A stretch of DNA of 64,000 bases, from assembly GCA_016871575.1 (NCBI GenBank), contig VHCW01000006.1:23194-87193 (forward strand). Reading direction: 5' to 3'. Positions 54,383 through 63,558 of the stretch are shown here, in pieces; within the stretch, counting starts at the first letter, position 1; every line of letters starts with the position of its first letter. Under the pieces are notes generated by a model. That model saw only the letters and a list, made by a program, of their open reading frames with translations. It was not told the origin of the DNA and did not search any database. Position numbers and translations under genes: made by a program. Origin of the DNA: Verrucomicrobiota bacterium (GTDB lineage Bacteria; Verrucomicrobiota; Verrucomicrobiia; Palsa-1439).

Positions 54383-55657
54383 TTACCTCTTGCTCTTCAT
54401 CATTTCCACGTGCGCAAGAATGGCATTGCGCATCGCGGCAGTCGCCCCCGGCGAATTCGCGTGGCCGGTGGGAATGTCATTGTAGATTTCCTTCCTGCCC
54501 GGCAACGCGTTGTACGCGGCATAGACGCTCGTCGGTGGACAGGTGGTATCAATGAACCCGACCGTGATGATCCCGCCGGCCTTGCTGCGCGCGGCGAAAT
54601 TCACCGCGTCGAAGTAGCGGACAGCCTTCACAACGTTCGCGTCGGGTTTCTCACCGGTGGGGATGAACTTCGGCCAGCCATTGACACGTCCAACAACGCA
54701 GCCAGTGTGATCGCATCCTGCCGGCACGCCGGCGGCCAAGAACGTCACGCGCGAGTCCAGACCGGCGGCCACCAGCGATTGGTAGCCACCCTGACTGGTT
54801 CCATGCACGACGACCGTGCGACCATCCCATTCGGGTTGCGCCGTCAGGAAATCCAGCGCGCGAACCAGCCGCAGGAACATGCCGAGAAAGTAGATTGTCT
54901 CGCGCGACTCGCGGCCGCGGGCGCGATAATCTTTCAGTTCGCCATCGGCGATCTGTTTGTAGAACTCGGCCGGTTTGCCGTTCGGAATCCCGTGGGCATT
55001 GATGTCGAGCGCCAGCATTCCTTTCTGCGCCCAACCCGTTGCGCCGCCGAGACTGGAGCTTCGCACGCCCGCGCCGTGAACGGTCAGGATGATCGGGAGA
55101 CTCTTCGGCTTTGCGCCGACCGGGCGCGCCAAATACCCGCTCACCGGCGCGCCGACGGAATCGGCTTGGAGATCAAAACACTCCACACCGGCCACGGACG
55201 ATTTCACCGGCGTCAGGCGCGGGTTGACAGGCACAGCAGCGAGCTTTTTCTTTTGGCCTGACCAAAACTCGTCAAAATCGCCGGGTACCGGCAGGCTGGG
55301 CTTGATCTGAAGCGGGTCAATTGCAGCGCCGCCGAGCGCGGTGCGGTTCTTGAACGAAGCCCGGCAATGCAAGAACCCCGGCTCAGCGAGTTTCCCTGTG
55401 ACAGTCGCGCGACCTCCGTCGAGTTTCACTTTGCCGCTGGTCGTGGGCGGCACGCCGTCCTTGGAAATAATCCAACCGACTTCCGCATCGTTGACCGGTT
55501 GCTTATCGAGCAGCAGCTTGATGGTGAACGTGACAGGTTCACCCTGTTTGTAGATGGCGCTGGGGCGGTCGGCAGTCACGCTGAGGGTGTAGTTGGTGCT
55601 GGCGTAGGCGCATGCAGAAGCGATGGCGAGGAGGATGAGAAGGATTCGTTGTTTCAT
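54383..55657 (-). CDS. Secreted acetyl-esterase (AXE1/CE7-like), copy 2
   Basis: A 424-residue paralogue of the gene at 51501-52808 with signal MKQRILLILLAIASACAYA, an Ig-like domain (GEPVTFTIKLLLDKQPVNDA to PGFLHC) and the CE7-type hydrolase: nucleophile Ser in VHGTSQGGYQS, LTVHGAGVRSSS, and His in PTGHANS. The two copies differ through much of their length, so the duplication is old. It is a single minus-strand gene. Confidence 0.78.
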   Translation of the reverse strand: MKQRILLILLAIASACAYASTNYTLSVTADRPSAIYKQGEPVTFTIKLLLDKQPVNDAEVGWIISKDGVPPTTSGKVKLDGGRATVTGKLAEPGFLHCRASFKNRTALGGAAIDPLQIKPSLPVPGDFDEFWSGQKKKLAAVPVNPRLTPVKSSVAGVECFDLQADSVGAPVSGYLARPVGAKPKSLPIILTVHGAGVRSSSLGGATGWAQKGMLALDINAHGIPNGKPAEFYKQIADGELKDYRARGRESRETIYFLGMFLRLVRALDFLTAQPEWDGRTVVVHGTSQGGYQSLVAAGLDSRVTFLAAGVPAGCDHTGCVVGRVNGWPKFIPTGEKPDANVVKAVRYFDAVNFAARSKAGGIITVGFIDTTCPPTSVYAAYNALPGRKEIYNDIPTGHANSPGATAAMRNAILAHVEMMKSKR

Positions 55658-55715
55658 GGCAGGTTTGAGTTGAATATCGGAATCAGCTGAAACACAAGCA
55701 CGGAAATGTCTGTGC

Positions 55716-55743
55716 TTGCATGACAGCTAAAGCGCGCTACGAT
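55716..55743 (+). promoter_or_regulatory. Promoter of the 55.7-61.8 kb operon
   Basis: TTGCAT (55716-55721), 16 nt, TACGAT (55738-55743). The ATG at 55754 is 10 nt further on. Confidence 0.45.
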
Positions 55744-55753
55744 GCCGTCTGCA

Positions 55754-56602
55754 ATGAAAACCGCCCTCGCACTCATTGCCCTCGCTCTCATCGCTCATGC
55801 TGAGCCGGTGATGGAGAAGCAACTGTTGTTCGGCGGCGCGACGACGAAAGGCTGGTCGCCGGCAGAATCCACCGTCGAAGTCTCGGCGGCGCGCGTGAAG
55901 GTCAACCCGACGGCGCTCCACTGGCATGTCACGGTGGACTACCACGCCGGTGAAGCGAAATATCCCATCGGCTGGCCCCGATTCGGACGCGCCATTCCCG
56001 AAGGCGCAATACGCGATTGGTCGGGCTGGGATTTCCTGCACCTGTGGGTCTATACGACCTCGTCGCGTCCGGCGTTACCGAGGGAACCGGTCGGCCTCGG
56101 TCTCCACGTCCCGGACAGGGCGAACGCCTACAGCCTGCGTTTGAAAGAACTGAAACTGAACGAATGGGTGGAAATCAAAATCCCCATCGCAAAGATTCCG
56201 CGCCCCAATGACGTTCGTCATATCCAGTTCCACATCTCCGAGTCCGACTACAAACACCACGACAAGCTCGACCTTTTCATTGACGACCTCGCGCTGCTCC
56301 GTTACGCGCGTCCGACAATCTTGGATTTCGCTGCCGAACAAACGGTGATCTTCGCCGACGCGCCCGCCATCGCGGCGCGCTTCCAACTATCCGGCGTCAA
56401 ACCGGGCGACACGGTGCCGATCACTTGCGAGTTGCGCCGCGCCGGCAAAGTTATGGCGTGTTCGACGGCACAAGCAACGCGCGGCCCGCAGCGCATTTCT
56501 CTCACTCCCGGCAAGAAGCTTGCGCCGGGCAATTACGAGTTGACCGCCCTTGGCGGCGAAGCGACCGTGCGTGTGCGTGTCGTGGAGTCACCTTGGAGGT
56601 AG
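55754..56602 (+). CDS. Secreted carbohydrate-binding-like protein
   Basis: A 282-residue exported protein with signal MKTALALIALALIAHA. Residues about 20-195 form a beta-sandwich like galactose-binding-type modules (WSGWDFLHLWVYTTSSRP; LNEWVEIKIPI; LFIDDLALLRYARP), followed by an Ig-like domain of about 85 residues. No catalytic motif is visible. It is first in a three-gene operon with the propeller and the GH123-like protein. Confidence 0.6.
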   Translation: MKTALALIALALIAHAEPVMEKQLLFGGATTKGWSPAESTVEVSAARVKVNPTALHWHVTVDYHAGEAKYPIGWPRFGRAIPEGAIRDWSGWDFLHLWVYTTSSRPALPREPVGLGLHVPDRANAYSLRLKELKLNEWVEIKIPIAKIPRPNDVRHIQFHISESDYKHHDKLDLFIDDLALLRYARPTILDFAAEQTVIFADAPAIAARFQLSGVKPGDTVPITCELRRAGKVMACSTAQATRGPQRISLTPGKKLAPGNYELTALGGEATVRVRVVESPWR

Positions 56603-56605
56603 AAC

Positions 56606-59554
56606 ATGAAAACAACCTTCCTTGCTCTGCTCTTGTTGTCCTTGACCGCTCTGGCCGATGACCTTGGCGTCAAACGCGGCATTTGCGTCGTGCTCGGTGA
56701 CACCGACGGCAGCCGGGCGTTGAAACTGGTGCGCGAAACCGAGTTCACCATCTACAGCCAGTTGACGGATGCGCCGAGCGTCGAGCGCGCGCGGCGCGCC
56801 GTGGACGCGGCGGGCTTGCTGAACTTGCGGATTTACGTCGAGCGCGGACCGCTCTCACACATCGGTCTCGCCGAGAATCTCGCCGACGCCGTCATTGCGA
56901 CAACCGACATTCCGGAAACAGAATTATTGCGTGTGTTGCAGCCGCGCGCGAAAGCCTTGATCGGCGGACGTACCTTGACCAAACCGCCTCTTGATGGCGC
57001 GGACGATTGGAGTCATCCGTACCACGGTCCTGATAACAATCCGCTCTCGCGCGACAGAATTGCGCGCGCGCCCTATCTAACGCAGTTTCTCGCTGACCCG
57101 CGTTACGCGCCGCTGCCGCAGGTGGCCGTCGCGTCGGCGGGACGGATTTTCAAGGCATTCGGCCACATCGCGTTCAAGGAGCGCGAGGAAGAGTGGCTCG
57201 ACACGCTCGCCGCGTTCAACGGTTACAACGGCACGTTGCTCTGGCGTCGCCAGCTTCCATCCGCGTTGATGGTCCATCGCAACACGATCATCGCGACACC
57301 CGAAACGTTGTTCTTCGGCGACGACAAATCGTGCAAGCTGTTCGACGCGGCGACCGGCGAATTGCGCGACGAAATCACGGTGCCGGAGGAACGGTACGGC
57401 TCGACATTCTGGAAATGGATGGCGTTGGAGGACGGCGTGCTCTACGCGCTGGTCGGCGAACAGGAGTTGCGCGACCCGGTGCTCCGCACCCGAATCGAGC
57501 GAAAAGGCTGGCCGTGGAATCCGCTTTCGCCGGGGTTCAACGCCAAGGAACTCGTGTGGGGCTTCGGCCACACGCTCTACGCCATCAATCCGCAAACCAA
57601 GGAAGTGCTCTGGCGGCACCGCGAAAACGAGCCGTTTGACAGCCGGGCGCTCTGCCTGAAAAACGGGCGCATCTTCGGGTTCCGATTCGGCGGGTATCTC
57701 GTTTGCCTCGACGCCAAGACCGGCAAACCGTTGTGGCGCAAAACACCGACCAACGCGCCGGAGCTTTTCTCCACGCTCGGCGAGCCGTTGCCGCGTCAGG
57801 ACCACCGCACGAACTGGCGCACGACAACATTTCTGAAGTCCGGCGACAAGGCGCTCTATTTCGCCGGGCCGCCTGTTGGCAAGCTGCTCGCCGTTTCCGC
57901 CGACAACGGGAAGATTCTTTGGGAACACGCTTACGACAACTACCAACTCATCCTGCGCGGCAACACGTTGTACGGCATCCCCGGCGCCAACGACAAGGAT
58001 CCCGCACGGAAATTCGACGCGCTCACCGGCGAAGTGCTCAGCGAAATCAAAATCGGCCGCCGCGCCTGCACCCGGCCCACGGGATCGTGCGACGCGATCC
58101 TGTTCCGCGCCGGCGAAGGCTCGACCCGTCTCGATTTCGCCAAGGAACAACCTCAACTCGTCTCGCCAATGCGCGCGCAATGCCACGACGGCGTGACCAT
58201 CGCCAACGGCCTGCTCTATTGGTGGCCTTCGACGTGCGACTGCAACCTGACGCTCTACGGCATTACCGCGCTCGGCCCGGCGGGTGATTTCAATTTCAGC
58301 CAACCGGCGGTCGAGTCGGAGCGACTGGAGAGTGTCGCAGCGTTGAAGACCGAACTTGCGCCAACGCCCGCCGACTGGCCGGTGTTCCGCGCGAACCATT
58401 CCGCAACAACCGCGACGACTGTGCCCGTGGCAAATCAATCGCGCAAAGCGTGGGAGTTCGCACCGACCGCTGCGTTCACGCCGACCGCACCGACGACCGC
58501 GGGCGATTTCGTGTTCGTCAGCGGCTCCGATGGTGTCGTGCGCGCGTTCAATGCCACGAGCGGCAAGCCCGCGTGGAAAGCGTTCACGGGCGGCGCCGTC
58601 CGTTTCCCGCCGACGATCTGGCAGGGACGCGCGTTTGTCGGCTCCGCCGACGGCTTCGCGTATTGTTTCGAGGCGCGCACGGGCAAGTTGTTGTGGCGGT
58701 TCCGCGCGGCGCCGGCGGAACGAAGGATTCCGGTTTACGGCGAATTGCAATCCACATGGCCCGTCGCGAGCGGCGTGCTCGTCCACGACGGTGTCGCCTA
58801 CCTCGCCGCGGGCATCGTCAACTACGACGGCACGCACATCTTCGCGCTCGACGCCGCCACTGGAAAGTTGCGCTGGCAGAACAATTCTTCCGGCCACCTC
58901 GACCCCGAAGCACGCACCGGCGTCAGCGCGCAAGGCCAGATGATGATCGCTGGCGGCAAACTCTTCCTCGCCGGCGGCAATGCGGTTTCGCCGGCCATTT
59001 ACGATCTGCAGGACGGACGCTGCCTCAATGACGTGTCGGTGACACAACAAGTGGATCGCAACAACGTCATCGGCTCGCGCGCGCCGCGCGGCAGCGAACT
59101 CTACCGTCTCGGCGGCACAGTGCTTGTCAGCGGCAAACCGCTCTACTCGCATCCGCGCTGGATGGTCTATGACCCGACGGTGCAGAACAAGACGTTGCTC
59201 GCGCCCGCCGGCGACCGCTTCGTGGCGTGGCTGAACAACGCGCGGTTGATGGGTTTCGCGTCTTCCGAACCGGAGTTGGTGGAAACATTCCGCGTCTCAT
59301 GGGGCAAGCCGCAGCCGCCACGCGTGAAACCGGTGTGGGAAGTCGCCTGCAAAGACAGCGTTGCCATCGCCGTTGCGCCGAACGCCGCCGTTGTGGCCAC
59401 GCCCGGTGAACTCGCCGCCTACGACACCGGCGATGGACGATTGTTGTGGAAACAACAGTTGCCCGCGACCTCCGTGCCGTGGGGCCTCGCGGTAAATCGT
59501 GACGGTCGCATCGTGACCACGCTTGAAGGCGGAAAAATCGTTTGCTTCCAATGA
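56606..59554 (+). CDS. Secreted PQQ-type beta-propeller protein
   Basis: A 982-residue exported protein with signal MKTTFLALLLLSLTALA. Residues about 20-130 are a separate alpha/beta domain (GVKRGICVVLGDTDG). From about 135 come repeated PQQ-like propeller blades (FNGYNGTLLWRRQLPS; LDAKTGKPLWRKTP; FNATSGKPAWKAFTGG; LDAATGKLRWQNNS; YDTGDGRLLWKQQLP). Cys pairs are present near 470-540. Propellers of this group occur in BamB, quinoproteins and many planctomycetal secreted proteins. A dehydrogenase cannot be claimed, since no PQQ-binding Cys-Cys is seen. Confidence 0.78.
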   Translation: MKTTFLALLLLSLTALADDLGVKRGICVVLGDTDGSRALKLVRETEFTIYSQLTDAPSVERARRAVDAAGLLNLRIYVERGPLSHIGLAENLADAVIATTDIPETELLRVLQPRAKALIGGRTLTKPPLDGADDWSHPYHGPDNNPLSRDRIARAPYLTQFLADPRYAPLPQVAVASAGRIFKAFGHIAFKEREEEWLDTLAAFNGYNGTLLWRRQLPSALMVHRNTIIATPETLFFGDDKSCKLFDAATGELRDEITVPEERYGSTFWKWMALEDGVLYALVGEQELRDPVLRTRIERKGWPWNPLSPGFNAKELVWGFGHTLYAINPQTKEVLWRHRENEPFDSRALCLKNGRIFGFRFGGYLVCLDAKTGKPLWRKTPTNAPELFSTLGEPLPRQDHRTNWRTTTFLKSGDKALYFAGPPVGKLLAVSADNGKILWEHAYDNYQLILRGNTLYGIPGANDKDPARKFDALTGEVLSEIKIGRRACTRPTGSCDAILFRAGEGSTRLDFAKEQPQLVSPMRAQCHDGVTIANGLLYWWPSTCDCNLTLYGITALGPAGDFNFSQPAVESERLESVAALKTELAPTPADWPVFRANHSATTATTVPVANQSRKAWEFAPTAAFTPTAPTTAGDFVFVSGSDGVVRAFNATSGKPAWKAFTGGAVRFPPTIWQGRAFVGSADGFAYCFEARTGKLLWRFRAAPAERRIPVYGELQSTWPVASGVLVHDGVAYLAAGIVNYDGTHIFALDAATGKLRWQNNSSGHLDPEARTGVSAQGQMMIAGGKLFLAGGNAVSPAIYDLQDGRCLNDVSVTQQVDRNNVIGSRAPRGSELYRLGGTVLVSGKPLYSHPRWMVYDPTVQNKTLLAPAGDRFVAWLNNARLMGFASSEPELVETFRVSWGKPQPPRVKPVWEVACKDSVAIAVAPNAAVVATPGELAAYDTGDGRLLWKQQLPATSVPWGLAVNRDGRIVTTLEGGKIVCFQ

Positions 59555-61755
59555 ACACCCTCTACTGTCTCTTACTTGCTGCGCCGTTGCTCTTCAACAT
59601 GGGCACGGAGAAATCCGACGTCTGGACCGGTTTCACAAAAATCACGCCAAAGAGTGATGGCTGGCAGAGTAAGGACGGCCTCACCGCGTCGGTGCGCGCT
59701 TACCGCGAGATGATTGACAACAAGAGTCGCGGTCGCATGGAACAGCCGCCGATCTGGACCAACCCGATCACGGAAGCCGCCGTCATCGGCGAAAGCGCAA
59801 ATACCTTCCACATCAAGGCTCTGCCCGGCGACTACAACGTCTATGTCGTTTGCGGCACAAGCGACTCAAAATATCGCGCGCAGTATTTCGACTTCACCGT
59901 TCAAGTCGGCAAGCAAACGCAACGCGTGCAGATCGAAGGCTGCTACCAGTTCCGCGCGCTGCGCTTCCGCGCCGCCGGGCCGCTCGCCATCAAGTTCGTG
60001 CCGCGCAGCAAATGGGCCGTCAACGCCGTGATGGCGTGGACCGACGCCGACGCGGCGCGCGTCGAAAAGGAGATCATTGCACCGTTCGAGGAATGGACGT
60101 TCCGACTGCCACCGGCGGAGTGGGCGAAATGGAAGCAAGACCCCGAACCGCCCACCGGCCCGATGCCAAAGCACGGGAAGCGCGACTTTGTTGTCTGGTC
60201 GCGACATTACCTCGAATGCGTCTATCCGCACACAAACCCGTATCCCGAAGACCTCAATCCCGAACTGCGCGCATTCGCAACGCCGGGCGAGTTCGAGCCG
60301 GTGAATTTTATCGTCCGACCGTTGCGCGACCTCACGAACGCGAAAGTCACTGTCAGCGACATCGGCCCCGTACCGGCGCAGAACATCGAAGTGCGACGCG
60401 TCCGCTACATGATCGCGCGACCGAATTACACGACGCTGTATCGTTGTCGCGTCGTGCCCGACGTGCTGGAGCGGTTCACGGGCGGCAACCTCAAGGCCGA
60501 CGAGAACGCGCGTTTCTGGCTGACGATCCGCGTCCCCGACAACGCGCGCGCGGGCGAATATCGCGGTAACGTCACGTTTTCATGCGACAGCGGCAAGGCT
60601 GTCGTGCCCATCAAACTGCGCATCCTGCCGTTCAAGCTACGCGATGATCCGACGAAGATTTTTGGAATTTACTATCATCATCCGCTTGACCGCGCCGCCG
60701 AGGCGAAGGACGACATCTCGCGCGAGTATTGGCGGCGGAAAGCGGAGTTGGAGCACGCCGACATGGTCGCCCACGGCACGCGCCACGTGACGTTGTCGCT
60801 CTGGGCGCCGCCGGCGGACAAGGACGGCAAGTTCGATTTCAAGTGGGACACGCTCGCGGCGAAGATCGAGCTTTGGAGGAAGCACGGTTTCGTTGGACCG
60901 ATAGTCATGGGCATCAACAGCGGCGGCGTCTATCACAAATACATGAAGGAATCACCCGGCTCGCACCTGCGCAACGTGAAAGACCCGCCGGAGGAGTTTT
61001 GCCGCGAGTTGACCGCGATGGTGCGCGCCATTGAGGCGGGACGAAAAGAGCGCGGCTGGCCGGAGTTTCTTTATTATCCGATGGACGAGCCGAGCACCGC
61101 CCCGGCGTCGGTCAGCTACATGGTGAAGGTGTTGAAGGCGTGCAAGGCCGCCGGCGTGCGGACGTATGTGACGGCGGACCCGACGCACGAGCAGTTTGCG
61201 CCGATGCGGCCTTTCGTGGACGTGTGGTGCACGCAACCGTTCGCGCCGGATCGCGAGGCGATCCTCGCCGACATGAAAGCGCGGAAGGTGGAGTATTGGT
61301 GTTATCCGAACCACGTCAACGGCGAGAACGACCACACGCCCGTCGCCGGCGCGCGGATGACCTACGGCTTCGGTTTCTGGCGCAGCGGATTCCTGACGTT
61401 GATCCCGTGGATTTACCAGTCAAGCAACGGCGACCCGTGGAACTACCTCGACGCCGCCTCGATGGACTTCTTCAACCGCAGCGAGCCTGACGGCACACCG
61501 ATTCCCGTCGCGATGTGGGAAGCGTATCGCGAGGGCTACGATGATTACCGCTATCTCTACACGCTCGAACAACTCATCACCGAGGCCAAGAAACGCGGCA
61601 AACCGGTGGCCCAAGCCGAGCAGGAACTGAAGTCCGTTTGGGACTCGATCCGCGTACGGACGAAATACAAACACGACGACCTCTGGTCGCCGTCTGAGTT
61701 CGACGTTTACCGCTGGCTCATCGCGCGGCAGATTCTGGCCGTGCTGCAGTTGTAG
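59551..61755 (+). CDS. Secreted GH123-like (DUF4091) glycoside hydrolase
   Basis: A 734-residue protein with a short N-terminal hydrophobic stretch (NTLYCLLLAAPLLFN). N-terminal beta-sandwich modules (about 20-380) precede a TIM barrel whose FLYYPMDEPSTAP supplies the Asp-Glu pair used by GH123 beta-N-acetylgalactosaminidases, ending in GTPIPVAMWEAYREGYDDYR with the DYRY pattern of DUF4091. It overlaps the propeller gene by 4 nt, so it probably acts with that protein. The insertion sequence begins 5 nt after its stop. Confidence 0.75.
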   Translation: MNTLYCLLLAAPLLFNMGTEKSDVWTGFTKITPKSDGWQSKDGLTASVRAYREMIDNKSRGRMEQPPIWTNPITEAAVIGESANTFHIKALPGDYNVYVVCGTSDSKYRAQYFDFTVQVGKQTQRVQIEGCYQFRALRFRAAGPLAIKFVPRSKWAVNAVMAWTDADAARVEKEIIAPFEEWTFRLPPAEWAKWKQDPEPPTGPMPKHGKRDFVVWSRHYLECVYPHTNPYPEDLNPELRAFATPGEFEPVNFIVRPLRDLTNAKVTVSDIGPVPAQNIEVRRVRYMIARPNYTTLYRCRVVPDVLERFTGGNLKADENARFWLTIRVPDNARAGEYRGNVTFSCDSGKAVVPIKLRILPFKLRDDPTKIFGIYYHHPLDRAAEAKDDISREYWRRKAELEHADMVAHGTRHVTLSLWAPPADKDGKFDFKWDTLAAKIELWRKHGFVGPIVMGINSGGVYHKYMKESPGSHLRNVKDPPEEFCRELTAMVRAIEAGRKERGWPEFLYYPMDEPSTAPASVSYMVKVLKACKAAGVRTYVTADPTHEQFAPMRPFVDVWCTQPFAPDREAILADMKARKVEYWCYPNHVNGENDHTPVAGARMTYGFGFWRSGFLTLIPWIYQSSNGDPWNYLDAASMDFFNRSEPDGTPIPVAMWEAYREGYDDYRYLYTLEQLITEAKKRGKPVAQAEQELKSVWDSIRVRTKYKHDDLWSPSEFDVYRWLIARQILAVLQL

Positions 61756-61803
61756 ATGACATGGTGATGGTCGGGTGAGCGGGGAGTGCGCTACACCCGA
61801 CCT

Positions 61804-62919
61804 ATGAAGACTACTCACAACAACTCCCAAGGCCGAGGGGAGCAAATCCCGGCCAATAAAGCAACGCCAATCAATCCTGCTCCGAGCAGGATCAAGCTCG
61901 GCATTGATGTCCATGCCGACTTCTACGTGGTCGTCCGCCAACTCGACGGCCAGAACCCACAGCCGCCCCAGAAGTTCACTCCCACCGCATTCTTGAACTG
62001 GGTCAGCCTGCAACTGACCCACGCCACGACAGTGTACAGTTGTTACGAAGCCGGTGCCTTCGGTTACGGTCTGCACCGGCAGTTGACCGCTCTGGGGGTG
62101 CGCAATGTCGTCGTCGCGCCCCAACGGCTCGATGAACGGCACACGGGGGTGAAGACCGACAAGAGCGACGCCCGTGCCCTGACGCTGAAGCTGGACCAGT
62201 ATGTCAACGGCAACCAGTATGCGCTGGCCGTGGTGCGCGTGCCCACACCCGAAGAAGAACAACGCCGCGCGCTGGCTCGTCAACGCGACCAGTTCGCGCG
62301 CGAACGCAGGCGGCTGGAAGCGATGGGGCGCAGTCTGTTGTTGCAGCACGGCCACCGCATCCAGGGAGCGTGGTGGCGCGGGAAAAGCTGGGAGCGACTC
62401 GCCAACGGCAGCGTGCCGGCGTGGCTGCTGGAGATGCTGCAGCGGGTGCAGTCGCTGGTGGTGGCGGTGCATGAGCAACGCCAGGCGTTGACCGCGCAGT
62501 TGGCGGCGGCGGCCCCGGCGCAACGGGTGCGCGGGTTGGGCGGGTTGACCCAACAGGTGTTGGAGCGGGAGATGTGCGACTGGGGACGGTTTCGCAACCG
62601 CCGGGAAGTGGCCAGCTACACCGGGTTGTGTCCGCGGGAGGACTCCAGCGGCGGCCATCGGCAGCAGGGATCCATCACCAAGCACGGCAACCCGCGGTTG
62701 CGGGTGTTGCTGATTGAGCTGGCGTGGCGGCTGGCGCGGTTCCAACCGCAGTATCGGGGGCTGCGCCGTTGGGGACGGGTGTTGGGTGATCCGCGCGGCA
62801 GCGCGGCGCAGCGCAAGAAAGCGATTGTGGCGGTGGCGCGGCAATTGGCGGTGGACCTGTGGCGGATGGCGACGGGACGTGTGAGGGCGGAGCAACTGGG
62901 GCTGATGTGCCAGGGATGA
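61804..62919 (+). CDS. IS110-family transposase (DEDD)
   Basis: A 371-residue recombinase. The DEDD catalytic residues are Asp 35 (GIDVHADF), Glu 82 (CYEAG), Asp 119 and Asp 122 (TDKSDA). The C-terminal transposase_20 domain has GLTQQVLEREMCDWGRF, SYTGLCPREDSSGG and ITKHGNPRLRVLLIELAWRL. The full length and intact active site suggest an active element. Met at 61804 is used; an upstream GTG at 61786 would add six residues. IS110 enzymes are guided by an element-encoded RNA. Confidence 0.9.
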   Translation: MKTTHNNSQGRGEQIPANKATPINPAPSRIKLGIDVHADFYVVVRQLDGQNPQPPQKFTPTAFLNWVSLQLTHATTVYSCYEAGAFGYGLHRQLTALGVRNVVVAPQRLDERHTGVKTDKSDARALTLKLDQYVNGNQYALAVVRVPTPEEEQRRALARQRDQFARERRRLEAMGRSLLLQHGHRIQGAWWRGKSWERLANGSVPAWLLEMLQRVQSLVVAVHEQRQALTAQLAAAAPAQRVRGLGGLTQQVLEREMCDWGRFRNRREVASYTGLCPREDSSGGHRQQGSITKHGNPRLRVLLIELAWRLARFQPQYRGLRRWGRVLGDPRGSAAQRKKAIVAVARQLAVDLWRMATGRVRAEQLGLMCQG

Positions 62920-63230
62920 GCGCCGCGAAAGGCTGATGAGGAAATGAAGGAAAGCAGGAGCAACGGTTTGGCAGTGGAGCGCGCCCGTTACGCGGCCGGG
63001 GTGAGGCGATGGTCTTGCCCGTTTTGTAGATGGGGCGCGTTTGCGTTTGGCCGGACAACAGCACGAACACGTCATGTGGTACTGACGCTGCGGCGTCAAG
63101 TACGGATAGCAGGTGGCGCTCGGGGTGGAGGCTTCGAGGCGCAAGCCGCACGACACAGCAAAACCGAAATCAGAGGAACCAAACAATGAACTGACCAAGA
63201 TCGCCTCTCCGTTAGCTTGACAATCACCAT
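62920..63230 (+). ncRNA. Candidate bridge (seek) RNA of the insertion sequence
   Basis: About 311 nt without a gene at the right end of the element. Two hairpins are visible: 63079-63103 (GTACTGACGC paired with GCGTC-A-AGTAC, 4-nt loop, one bulge) and 63130-63147 (GGCTT/AAGCC, 8-nt loop). In IS1111-type elements the guide RNA lies in this position. This is inference from location and folding. Confidence 0.35.
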
Positions 63231-63494
63231 AGCAGGCCGCGTTTGCCGCCCTCACCCTCGGCGTCTCGTCTGACTCGGCTCCTGACGCAGCGTTGGGAAT
63301 TCGCCACGTGGGGTCACGTGGCCCACAACGGCACCTTTGAAATCAAGTTTGACAGAACACTGAAGCCGATAACAAGATGCGTTGCCGCGGCCTTTATGCC
63401 CGCGTTTTCCGCGCACCCATAAGCCGACGAGACGCCGTCCTCGGTAACGGTGCGACTACAGGAGGGAGATTTTTGATCGGCGCTCGAAATCATG
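63231..63494. other. Noncoding stretch between the insertion sequence and blaI
   Basis: No convincing gene on either strand. A plus-strand frame gives a short peptide (FATWGHVAHNGTFEIKF) without a start codon or recognisable family. CGATCGG and other short palindromes appear but form nothing I can name. Confidence 0.4.
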
Positions 63495-63558
63495 CATGCG
63501 AATAATTTCGCATGTATTTCTTGACTGGTTGGTGTGTACATGCTAAAAATTTAGCATG
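63495..63558 (+). promoter_or_regulatory. blaI promoter and two operator palindromes
   Basis: Palindrome 1: CATGCGAA (63495-63502), 4 nt, TTCGCATG (63507-63514). Palindrome 2: CATGCTAAA (63539-63547), 2 nt, TTTAGCATG (63550-63558). A -35 TTGACT (63521-63526), 17 nt and -10 TAAAAA (63544-63549) lie between and over them. The second palindrome covers the -10 and the start codon. BlaI/MecI repressors bind paired palindromes in exactly such places. Confidence 0.65.

Larger units (their letters stand above)
61761..63230 (+). mobile_element. IS110-family (IS1111-like) insertion sequence
   Basis: About 1470 bp. Short inverted repeats ATGGTGAT (61761-61768) and ATCACCAT (63223-63230) bound a transposase gene with only 43 nt of noncoding DNA on its 5' side and about 311 nt on its 3' side. 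A long 3' noncoding end plus short subterminal inverted repeats is the IS1111-type plan. The true ends may lie a few bases outside. No target duplication was seen, as expected for this family. Confidence 0.75.
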
